From: an uncultured Anaerovibrio sp.
GTDB taxonomy: Bacteria > Bacillota > Negativicutes > Selenomonadales > Selenomonadaceae
Direction: 5' to 3'
NCBI GenBank assembly: GCA_900768695.1
Contig: CAAGDY010000304.1
Location: 1-12,753, forward strand
Length of the DNA: 12,753 bases
Part shown: in pieces, positions 1 to 6,569 of the stretch
Numbering within the stretch: the first letter of the stretch is position 1
Layout: every line of letters starts with the position of its first letter
The notes under the pieces: generated by a model
What the model was told of the DNA's origin: nothing
Seen by the model: the letters and a program-made list of their open reading frames with translations, nothing else
Database searches by the model: none
Made by a program: the position numbers and the translations under genes

Positions 1-155
1 AGAACGTAACTGCTGCAGAGTCCACTATCCGCGATGCCGATATGGCCAAGGAAATGACCGAGTACACCAAGAACAACGTTCTGATGCAGGCAGCCCAGTC
101 CATGCTGGCACAGGCAAACCAGAGCAGCTCTAACGTACTCAGCCTGCTCCAGTAA
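1..155 (+). CDS. fliC: Flagellin, C-terminal end (5' partial)
   Basis: This is the last part of a flagellin, the protein that polymerises into the flagellar filament after export through the flagellar type III apparatus. Reading starts at base 3 and runs 50 codons to a TAA at 153-155. The visible residues begin NVTAAESTIRDADMAKEM and end SSSNVLSLLQ, which is the conserved C-terminal D1/D0 helix of flagellins, including the 'IRDADMA' motif and the terminal hydrophobic heptad pattern needed for filament packing. The rest of the gene lies upstream of the window. It is followed 41 nt later by its own strong terminator, so it is probably transcribed separately from the glycosyltransferase run that follows. 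The wording of the C-terminus resembles Selenomonas-type flagellins as remembered. The family call is very secure, the genus inference is not. Confidence 0.96.
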   Translation, partial: NVTAAESTIRDADMAKEMTEYTKNNVLMQAAQSMLAQANQSSSNVLSLLQ

Positions 156-196
156 TCTTGACGGATAGCAGAGCTATTCTACGTATATCACAAGGT

Positions 197-226
197 AAAG
201 ACCGTCCCGCCCGGGGCGGTCTTTTT
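197..226 (+). terminator. Rho-independent terminator after the first flagellin
   Basis: A GC-rich hairpin is followed by a T run. The left arm (197-208) pairs with the right arm (213-224): AAAGACCGTCCC against GGGGCGGTCTTT, with one G-U pair and a 4-nt loop. The T-rich tract runs 222-226. The position, 41 nt after the flagellin stop codon, is what is expected for a highly expressed monocistronic flagellin transcript. It insulates the glycosyltransferase operon from flagellin read-through. Confidence 0.93.
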
Positions 227-242
227 AGTTTTAGCGGAGAAG

Positions 243-271
243 TAAATAAATTAAAGCCACTTTTCGATATA
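243..271 (+). promoter_or_regulatory. Candidate sigma-28 (SigD/FliA) promoter of the glycosyltransferase operon
   Basis: A TAAA at 243-246 is separated by 16 nt from TTCGATAT at 263-270. The known sigma-28 pattern is TAAA, about 15 nt, then (G)CCGATA(A/T), so the -10 core CGATAT is intact and only the leading bases differ. The 11-mer TTTTCGATATA (261-271) recurs exactly in front of the second flagellin (10002-10012), which strengthens the call. Transcription would start near 277, giving a leader of about 32 nt. An alternative -35 TAAA at 247-250 would leave only 12 nt and fits less well. The assignment is inferred from motif similarity and context. Confidence 0.6.
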
Positions 272-309
272 GTTAGTAGGTATAAGTATTGAAAGGTTAG
301 CGACATTTT

Positions 310-2919
310 ATGAGAATTTCTGCGTGTTACATAACTAAAAATGAAGAGCACAATATACGGCGTTCTATTGAGAGCCTGCGGGAGCAGGTGGATGAGATTA
401 TTGTGGCAGACACCGGCTCGGAGGATGGTACTGTGGCAGTAGCCGAGTCGATGGGAGCGCGGGTATATCATTATTCCTGGCAGGATGACTTTGCAGCTGC
501 CAGGAATTTTGCTTTGAGCAAAGCCACAGGGGACTGGCTGATCCTGCTGGATGCGGACGAATATTTTACGGTGGAAACGGCAGGAAATATTCGCGCCCTG
601 TTAGAGCAGGTGAATGAGAATTGCAACTGTCTTTTTGTGCAGATTGTCAACTGGGACAAGGATAAAAATGAGGAACAGGACAGGTTTTATCAGTTACGCC
701 TGGCGAAGAATGTGCCCGGGCTGGCCTACAAGGGGGCTGTGCATGAGTGGCCTACTGTCAATGGAGAAATGATACAGCATTCCACGCTGGTCAAGCCAAA
801 AGTTTTGCAAATAATGCATACCGGCTATAGCAGCAATATTTCACGGCAGAAGCTGCTGCGCAATCTGGGACTTTTAAAAAAAGAACTGGCACAGACTGGC
901 GATCTGGACAATCTTTCGCGATATCTGTGCAGCACGTACCTGGATTTGGGAGATGTGGAAAAGGGCCTTTATTATGGGTGGCACTATGTGCGCCGGGGCA
1001 GGCAGCCGGTGACCTATGCCGGGCAGTGCCATCGTGTTATGCTGGACTACTACGCAGGGCAGACAAGCAGGCAGGACATGGAGAAAAGGTTCGAGCTGGC
1101 AGAAATCAGTGCCGGGCATTTCCCGGAGCTGCCGGATTTTCATGCGGAGTATGCCGAGTGCCTGTTTTTGCGAGGACGGTTTAAGGAGGCTCATGATGAG
1201 CTGCAGCTGGCGCTGGAATTATGGCAGGACTATGATGATGTGGAACCATGCTGCCTGTCGGAAAAATCCCGTCCTGTCATGGAGCAGAGGGTTCAGCTTT
1301 TTGACCGGCTGGCAAGGCAGGCGGCAAAAATTTCTGTATCGGCATGCGTAATTTGCCGGAATGAAGCTGCCAACATAGCAGGCTGGCTGGAGAAGGTCAG
1401 CAGCTGTGCTGATGAGCTGATAGTGGTGGATACCGGTTCTGATGATGGCACATTGGATTTGCTGGCAGAACGGGGCGTGAAATATTTTGACTACCGGTGG
1501 CAGGATGATTTTGCAGCTGCCAGGAATTTTGCCATAGAACAGGCATCAGGGGACTGGATTGTTTTTTTGGATGCGGATGAGATGCTGCTGTATCCGGAGG
1601 GACTGAAAGGGAATCTTCTGCGCCTGATAGAAAGGCAGCCGGATATGGAAGCGGTGCTGGTTCCGCTGGAAAACATTGATACAGATAATAACAATGCTCT
1701 GATAGGCACTGACAAGGTGATCAGGATTTTCCGCAATAAGCAGGATTTGCGCTATGCCGGGAGGATACATGAACAGCTGGTGAATGTAGCAGATGCAGGC
1801 AAGCCTGTGGCAACAGCAACGGCCAATGCAATGTTTACGGTGCGTCATAGTGGGTATTCGGCGGGAATTGTGCAGAAAAAATTGCAGCGTAATCTTGCTC
1901 TTATTTTGCAGGAGATGTCAGCCGGGAATGAGGAACCATATTATCTGCCGTTGGCTGCCTGCTATTATGGGCTGGGGGCATATCAGGCCGCCCTGGACTA
2001 TGCACTGCTGGCAACACAGTCAGCGTATCAATCAGCGGACAATCAGGGCGAGGCGTACTGGCTGGCATTGGAGGCCATGGAAGAGCTGGACTATGGGCTG
2101 GAAGATAAGCTGGCGGTGGCGGAGGGAGGCCTGACCGTGGCAGGTGACATCCCTGATTTTTTTGGCTACAAGGGGTACCTGCTGGCAGCGGACAACCGGT
2201 GGAAGCAGGCGGAAGGTTATCTGGTAAAGGCGGAGAATATGTATGCTGTTCAGCTTAACCCGGAGGGAATGACAGTGGCAGGCAGCTCGCGGTACTGTCA
2301 GCTGGCCGGTCAATTCCGTACGGCTCTTGCCAGATGCCATGTAGAGCTGGGAGAGATGATTAAGGGGCGGCAGGAATATGTGCAGGTGCTGACCGTTAAC
2401 AAATGGTATGATGATGCCCTGATATATTACCTGTCCAGCTTTGGCAACAGTCGGGGAGAGCTGTCGGAGGAGGCAGCCAAGGTATTTGCGGAGATTTACC
2501 ATACAGCGGAAGACAGGAAAATGTTGTGCAACTGGCTTAAAGGGCATGGCTACGAATGGAAGGAATCCGGGGAACGGGATGAAGATACGTTCCGGGCATC
2601 CGCCTCGGCGTATGACCTGCTGGCGGATATGGCATTGCAGATACAGATTTTATTTGTATCTCTTTTACATACGAAGCTGGATTTTGCTTCACGCATGGTC
2701 AGGGAACAGCTGAAGCTGCTGCCTGAGAATCTGGTGCCGCTGGTCTATTATTTTCACGGCAGGCGGCCGGGCTGGGGAAATGTGGCTGTAGAACCGGAGC
2801 CGCCGGACAGGCTCTCCGGCGAAGCCCATAACAGCATGCTGAAAGCAGTGCAGATGTGGGGGACGGAGATGGTTCGGGAAAGGTATGAAAAAATTGGTGA
2901 GGAGCTGGCAGGGAGGTGA
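310..2919 (+). CDS. Tandem double-module GT2 glycosyltransferase with TPR-like linkers, 869 aa
   Basis: This is a probable cytoplasmic sugar transferase acting on flagellin. Two complete GT-A (family 2) modules lie in one chain. Module 1 (about residues 1-195) shows MRISACYITKNEE, ADTGSEDGT, WQDDFAAARNFA (57-68) and DADE (81-84, the metal/nucleotide DXD site), then a VHE and an HTGYS motif. Module 2 (about 340-540) repeats the same series: ISVSACVICRNEA, VDTGSDDGT, WQDDFAAARNFA (397-408), DADE (421-424), IHE and RHSGYS. Both look catalytically intact. Each is followed by an alpha-helical TPR-like region (about 200-330 and 540-860). The motif set is that of the SunS-like/TPR-containing GT2 enzymes, some of which modify peptides or flagellins. 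It is the first gene of the run. The start at 310 matches the N-terminus of the next gene, but its ribosome site is weak (AAAGG at 292-296, 13 nt away). The sugar donor is unknown. Confidence 0.88.
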   Translation: MRISACYITKNEEHNIRRSIESLREQVDEIIVADTGSEDGTVAVAESMGARVYHYSWQDDFAAARNFALSKATGDWLILLDADEYFTVETAGNIRALLEQVNENCNCLFVQIVNWDKDKNEEQDRFYQLRLAKNVPGLAYKGAVHEWPTVNGEMIQHSTLVKPKVLQIMHTGYSSNISRQKLLRNLGLLKKELAQTGDLDNLSRYLCSTYLDLGDVEKGLYYGWHYVRRGRQPVTYAGQCHRVMLDYYAGQTSRQDMEKRFELAEISAGHFPELPDFHAEYAECLFLRGRFKEAHDELQLALELWQDYDDVEPCCLSEKSRPVMEQRVQLFDRLARQAAKISVSACVICRNEAANIAGWLEKVSSCADELIVVDTGSDDGTLDLLAERGVKYFDYRWQDDFAAARNFAIEQASGDWIVFLDADEMLLYPEGLKGNLLRLIERQPDMEAVLVPLENIDTDNNNALIGTDKVIRIFRNKQDLRYAGRIHEQLVNVADAGKPVATATANAMFTVRHSGYSAGIVQKKLQRNLALILQEMSAGNEEPYYLPLAACYYGLGAYQAALDYALLATQSAYQSADNQGEAYWLALEAMEELDYGLEDKLAVAEGGLTVAGDIPDFFGYKGYLLAADNRWKQAEGYLVKAENMYAVQLNPEGMTVAGSSRYCQLAGQFRTALARCHVELGEMIKGRQEYVQVLTVNKWYDDALIYYLSSFGNSRGELSEEAAKVFAEIYHTAEDRKMLCNWLKGHGYEWKESGERDEDTFRASASAYDLLADMALQIQILFVSLLHTKLDFASRMVREQLKLLPENLVPLVYYFHGRRPGWGNVAVEPEPPDRLSGEAHNSMLKAVQMWGTEMVRERYEKIGEELAGR
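478..512 (+). repeat. Direct repeat copy 1 inside the tandem GT2 gene
   Basis: These 35 bases encode WQDDFAAARNFA of module 1 and match 1498-1532 with a single mismatch (C/T at a third codon position, 488 versus 1508). The copies are exactly 1020 nt (340 codons) apart. Similarity falls off sharply on either side apart from the CAGGGGACTGG shared downstream. Confidence 0.85.
1498..1532 (+). repeat. Direct repeat copy 2 inside the tandem GT2 gene
   Basis: This is the partner of 478-512 and encodes the same WQDDFAAARNFA motif of module 2. A more diverged third version (WHNDFAAAKNFA) lies at 3095-3129 in the next gene. Confidence 0.85.
2911..2916 (+). promoter_or_regulatory. Ribosome binding site GGGAGG that sets the GTG start at 2927
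   Basis: GGGAGG lies inside the last codons of the preceding gene, 10 nt before the GTG at 2927. An upstream in-frame ATG at 2885 lacks such a site and would add 14 residues absent from the paralogous module. Starting at 2927 puts the DADE motif at residues 81-84, exactly as in module 1 of the preceding gene. Confidence 0.82.
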
Positions 2920-2926
2920 ATGCATA

Positions 2927-4378
2927 GTGAAAATATCTGCCTGTGTGATTGTAAAAAATGAGGAAAAGAATCTGCCTAAATGGATTGAATGCATGAGCGG
3001 CATTGCAGATGAGATGGTGGTTGTGGATACGGGTTCCACAGATAGCACGGTGGAGCTGGCAGAGCGCGCCGGGGCAAGGGTATTCTACTATAAGTGGCAT
3101 AATGATTTTGCAGCGGCGAAGAATTTTGCTATTGAGCAGGCACAAGGGGATTGGATTTTCTTTCTGGATGCAGATGAGTATTTTACAGATGCCACGCGAA
3201 AAATTATCAGGCGGGAGATGGAAAGCTATCACAAAAAGCCTGGAATTGGCGTGGTGGTATGCAAACTGATAAACATAGATAGCGATAATTATGACAAGGT
3301 GATAACCACTATTCTCCAGACCAGGATTTTCCGCAATTTGCCCGGTATACGCTACAAGGGTGATGTGCATGAGCAGATTACCAATTCCGGTGCCAATCTG
3401 AAAATGGTGTGCAATACGGAACTGGTTATTCTGCATACAGGTTATTCTTCCAGTATTGTCAGGGAAAAATCGCGCCGCAATCTGCCTATGCTGCTGGAAC
3501 GGGAAAAAAATGCTGTAACTGAGTCTGAGAAGGGACAGACGGCATCTTTTTTGGCAGATGCCTACAACTGCCTGGGTGAATATGAAAAGGCTATCCAGTA
3601 TGCTCGCATGGCAATAGAGTACAATGTGCAGCACCTGGGGATGGAAGGGCGCAGCTATGAGCTGATATTCAGTGCTATGCAGTGCCTTGGTACCAGTCAG
3701 AAGGAACAGCTCAGCCTGTTGGAGGAAGCAGCGGAAAAATATCCGAAGGAGCCTATCTTTGTAATGGAAAAGGGGCATGTTCTCTGGCTGATGGGTAAGT
3801 ACGAGGAAGCCAAGGAACTGCTGGAAAAAGGCCTGTCAATGTATCAGGGACTGGAAAAGAAATTTTCTGGCGGACAGTTTACAACAGATAGCACTATGAG
3901 CTTTTTGCCGCACCTTTATCGGGATTTGGGGGATATTGCCAGGAGGCAGGGAGATATTGCCAAGGGGGCGGAGCTTTGCTTTACGGGACTGCAGCTGTAT
4001 CGTTACAATCCCGGTCTTCTGCAGGTGCTGTACGAGTGCCTGTCTGACAATGATACCATAGAGCTGATACAGCTTTTTAATAGTATTTTTGATAAGGAAA
4101 AGGATAGTGGCTATATTGTCAACGCGTTGTCCGGAAAGGCGGACAAGAAGCTTTTGACATATTATCTAAAGTATGCGAAGAATGTAAAGCAGTCGGAGGC
4201 ATTTTTGATTGCAGAACGTTATGATGCAGCGGCAGTGGCCGCTGCGGCGGAAATAAGAATGATAAGTGAAAGATTGCTGGGAATGTATGACAGAATGTCA
4301 CAGCAGGAAAGACTGTATATGCAGGTACTGCTTGCACCAAAGTACAGGACAGCTGCTATGGGGGAACGTGATTGTTGA
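2927..4378 (+). CDS. GT2 glycosyltransferase with C-terminal TPR-like region, 483 aa
   Basis: This is a single-module paralogue of the preceding double enzyme. The GT-A domain (about residues 1-195) carries MKISACVIVKNEE, VDTGSTDST (34-41), WHNDFAAAKNFA (57-68), DADE (81-84), VHE (147-149) and HTGYSSSIVREK (170-181), so it is predicted active. The region from about 205 to 365 is helical with TPR-like repeats, for example AYNCLGEYEKAIQYARMAI and LWLMGKYEEAKELLEKGL. The last 100 residues are helical with an alanine-rich stretch (AAAVAAAAE, 434-442). It starts with GTG only 7 nt after the preceding stop, implying translational coupling. Related GT2 enzymes with TPR tails include SunS-like peptide glycosyltransferases and clostridial flagellin GlcNAc transferases, so flagellin is the likely acceptor here. 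The donor sugar cannot be told from the sequence. Confidence 0.87.
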   Translation: MKISACVIVKNEEKNLPKWIECMSGIADEMVVVDTGSTDSTVELAERAGARVFYYKWHNDFAAAKNFAIEQAQGDWIFFLDADEYFTDATRKIIRREMESYHKKPGIGVVVCKLINIDSDNYDKVITTILQTRIFRNLPGIRYKGDVHEQITNSGANLKMVCNTELVILHTGYSSSIVREKSRRNLPMLLEREKNAVTESEKGQTASFLADAYNCLGEYEKAIQYARMAIEYNVQHLGMEGRSYELIFSAMQCLGTSQKEQLSLLEEAAEKYPKEPIFVMEKGHVLWLMGKYEEAKELLEKGLSMYQGLEKKFSGGQFTTDSTMSFLPHLYRDLGDIARRQGDIAKGAELCFTGLQLYRYNPGLLQVLYECLSDNDTIELIQLFNSIFDKEKDSGYIVNALSGKADKKLLTYYLKYAKNVKQSEAFLIAERYDAAAVAAAAEIRMISERLLGMYDRMSQQERLYMQVLLAPKYRTAAMGERDC

Positions 4379-4384
4379 GAGAGG
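4378..4384 (+). promoter_or_regulatory. Ribosome binding site AGAGAGG that sets the GTG start at 4394
   Basis: AGAGAGG begins at the last base of the preceding stop codon and ends 9 nt before the GTG at 4394. A TTG at 4385 is in frame but directly abuts the site with no spacer, so it cannot be the start used with it. Confidence 0.78.
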
Positions 4385-4393
4385 TTGGCAAAA

Positions 4394-5518
4394 GTGAATA
4401 AGGTAAGTATAGTAATGCTCAGCTACAATACATACGAGCTGACCAAGACATGTATAGAAAGCATCAGGCGGTTTACACCGCCTGGAAGCTATGAGATTAT
4501 TGTGGTGGACAACGGGTCAGATGATGCGTCACCGGCCTGGCTGAAAAGGCAGCAGGATATAAAGCTGATACTCAATGAGGAAAATCATGGCTTTCCTGCG
4601 GGCTGCAACCAAGGTATGATGCTGGCGGATGAGGGAAACGACATTTTACTTTTGAACAGCGATGTTATTGTCACTCCCCGCTGGCTGGTCAATCTGAAGC
4701 AGGCTCTGTATAGCGCTCCTGATGTGGGGGCGGTAGGCTGCGTGACAAATAAATGCTCAAACAGGCAGCAGGTAGATGTTGCGTACAATGATTTTAATGA
4801 ATTAATAGCACTGGCAGATAAGATTAACCATTCCAATCCTAAGCTGTGGGAAAAAAGAGTTTTTCTTGTGGGGTTCTGTTTGCTGATAAAGCATGCAGCC
4901 TTTCAGCAGGTAGGATTTTTGGATGAAAGGTTTACGCCGGGGAATTGTGAGGATGACGACTACTGCCTGCGATTGATAAAGGCAGGCTATCAGCTATTGT
5001 TGTGCCGGGACACCTTCATCCATCACTATGGCAGTGCGTCCTTCAGAAAAAAGTTTTCTGGTGGTGAAGAGCATCAAAAGGCGGTTAAAAAGGATTATAA
5101 TGCACTTCTGGCAAGAAACACCAAGCTTCTGTCAGACAAGTGGCAGCTGGGAGAGCATTATCGGGGATGGAGCAGTTTGATTTCCGAGATAGCAGAATTG
5201 GAGAATCCGGATACCGAAAAGCGTATTTTGGTAATAGGCTGTGATATGTATTATAGTCTGGCTGTGTTGTGCAGTGCGTACCCAAAGGCGCGGATTATGG
5301 GGGTTTCTGAGCATTGGGCAGAAGCGGCAGTGTCCGGAAGGGTGTTTGATGTGGCGTATTGTCCTGATGCGGAGCAGGATGTTTTTGTGCTGATGTCCGG
5401 ATACTACGACTATATACTTTTGGCGGATAGGTATAAACAGTATAAGGATTTTGATGGTTATGTGGACAAGCTGTCAAAGTACCTTGCACCGGGCGGCAGC
5501 ATACATATTAATGACTGA
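4394..5518 (+). CDS. GT2 glycosyltransferase fused to a truncated methyltransferase-like domain, 374 aa
   Basis: The N-terminal part (about residues 1-265) is a family 2 GT-A domain of the rhamnosyltransferase-like (WbbL-type) group. It shows VSIVMLSYN, VVDNGSDD, NHGFPAGCNQG, NSD (88-90, in place of DXD), the LVGFCLLIK strand and CEDDDYCLRL with the acidic catalytic residues. The C-terminal 100 residues (about 275-374) look like a class I SAM-dependent methyltransferase half: RILVIGCD (glycine motif I), a YPKARIMGVS strand, YYDYILLAD, and LAPGGSIHI. Motif I lacks the usual GxGxG continuation, and the chain stops right after the LAPGG strand, so the last strands of the fold are missing. This domain may therefore be a binding or assembly module rather than an enzyme. 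The gene is in the operon after a 15-nt gap and begins with GTG. The donor sugar and the role of the second domain are unknown. Confidence 0.85.
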   Translation: MNKVSIVMLSYNTYELTKTCIESIRRFTPPGSYEIIVVDNGSDDASPAWLKRQQDIKLILNEENHGFPAGCNQGMMLADEGNDILLLNSDVIVTPRWLVNLKQALYSAPDVGAVGCVTNKCSNRQQVDVAYNDFNELIALADKINHSNPKLWEKRVFLVGFCLLIKHAAFQQVGFLDERFTPGNCEDDDYCLRLIKAGYQLLLCRDTFIHHYGSASFRKKFSGGEEHQKAVKKDYNALLARNTKLLSDKWQLGEHYRGWSSLISEIAELENPDTEKRILVIGCDMYYSLAVLCSAYPKARIMGVSEHWAEAAVSGRVFDVAYCPDAEQDVFVLMSGYYDYILLADRYKQYKDFDGYVDKLSKYLAPGGSIHIND

Positions 5519-5542
5519 ATAAGGAGCAGAAGGAGTTTTATT

Positions 5543-6514
5543 ATGTCGAAGATAAAAAATAAAATTGCAGGCAACAGGGCTAGAAAGCAAGCAGCTAGGC
5601 AAGTGAATGCTTTTAAGGATTTGAAAGTTGAAATGCAGAAGCTGATGGAGGCAGAGGATTATGTTGAGGCTATGGATGTGATGGCGGAAATTGCTGTCAA
5701 CGGGAAGATTGATGCAGATGTCATGTATTGGGGGGCGTTGTGCTATTTTCGCACAGGTGATTATGAAAGGGCGGCCAAATGGGTCAATAATGCCCTGGAT
5801 TATGACAGCAGGGGCGTAAAGCCGCGGATTCTACTGGCAGCCATCTGTATTGCCGATGGACGGTATGAAGATGGCATGAAGGTTGCGGAGCTGGTGCTGT
5901 CAGGCAATGTGGGAAATATGGACGAGGCTGATAGGGGATTCATGCAGGAAGCACTGGAACCGGTAAGGTATGGCTATGAAGACATATTGGCAGGGTATCC
6001 AAAGGTTGCGGAAATGCTTCGAGGCGAGGAGTGTGCTGATGATAACGGGGCAGAGGAGAGTGCGGCATCAGCACTTGCCAAGCTGCGGGAAATGCTGGGC
6101 AGGAAGGAGCAGGAGCGCAAAATAGATGTGCCTGATACAAAGGAAAATAACCTGACGGAAGCTGTACAGAATGAAATAGAAAGTGATGACGGGCTTGCGG
6201 CAGAGGGAGAAAATACCCAGGAGGCCGTTGATGTGGTCGGCACAATACAGCAGGTTATGGACAGGGAGGCTTCTTTGCAGGAAAAAATACGGCTATTGAA
6301 TGCTTTTGCAGGCGGCTGTTACCAGTCAGGTGATTATCAGGCGGCACGGGAGTTTTTGTCTAAAGCTTTGGAGCTGGATGCTTTTGCACCGGAAATATTG
6401 AAGAATATGGCGTATGTATGCTTAACTGATGGCAACATGGAGATGGCTATGGAGTACGCGGCCAAGCTGCCGATGGTGGATTTTGGTTTGCTGTATGCTT
6501 TGAAGCGAGGATAA
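5543..6514 (+). CDS. TPR-repeat protein of the flagellin glycosylation cluster, 323 aa
   Basis: There is no catalytic domain. The N-terminus is basic (KIKNKIAGNRARKQAAR, residues 3-19). Residues about 38-125 form TPR-like helix pairs (YWGALCYFRTGDYERAAKWV, then ICIADGRYEDGMKVAELVL). Residues about 160-235 are acidic and probably disordered. A further TPR pair at about 250-310 (GGCYQSGDYQAAREFLSKAL, AYVCLTDGNMEMAMEYAAKL) closes the chain. There is no signal peptide or membrane segment, so it is cytoplasmic. AGGAG at 5531-5535, 7 nt from the ATG, supports the start. Its place between the GT2 and the SPINDLY-type genes suggests a scaffold or acceptor-binding partner for those enzymes. That role is inference, and a link to flagellar export chaperoning is equally possible. 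Confidence 0.82.
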   Translation: MSKIKNKIAGNRARKQAARQVNAFKDLKVEMQKLMEAEDYVEAMDVMAEIAVNGKIDADVMYWGALCYFRTGDYERAAKWVNNALDYDSRGVKPRILLAAICIADGRYEDGMKVAELVLSGNVGNMDEADRGFMQEALEPVRYGYEDILAGYPKVAEMLRGEECADDNGAEESAASALAKLREMLGRKEQERKIDVPDTKENNLTEAVQNEIESDDGLAAEGENTQEAVDVVGTIQQVMDREASLQEKIRLLNAFAGGCYQSGDYQAAREFLSKALELDAFAPEILKNMAYVCLTDGNMEMAMEYAAKLPMVDFGLLYALKRG

Positions 6515-6569
6515 TGCATCAGGATGTATAACAAGGAGCTGGACTGAGCTTATAAGGAGTTGGCAGGGC
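6515..6569 (+). other. 55-nt intergenic leader with duplicated Shine-Dalgarno and mini-ORFs
   Basis: This is the longest gap in the operon. It holds two AAGGAG(C/T)TGG motifs (6532-6541 and 6554-6563); the second is the working site for the GTG at 6570 (10 nt spacing). An ATG at 6514 overlaps the preceding stop (TAATG) and opens a 5-codon frame ending at 6531. Another ATG at 6524 opens a 7-codon frame ending at 6547. These may be chance. No hairpin terminator or promoter was recognised. Confidence 0.35.

Noticed and set aside
165..177. Small hairpin ATAGC-AGA-GCTAT after the first flagellin
   Set aside because: The stem is only 5 bp with no T run. The strong terminator at 197-226 explains transcription end.
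2885..2926. ATG at 2885 as start of the second GT2 gene
   Set aside because: It overlaps the preceding gene, lacks a ribosome site, and adds 14 residues not found in the paralogous modules. GTG at 2927 with GGGAGG fits exactly.
2699..3778. Minus-strand open frame of 359 codons
   Set aside because: It runs antisense across the junction of two well-supported GT2 genes, has no ribosome site or recognisable domain, and its composition reflects the opposite strand.
4385..4393. TTG at 4385 as start of the GT2-methyltransferase-like gene
   Set aside because: The ribosome site ends at 4384 with no spacer, whereas GTG at 4394 has 9 nt.
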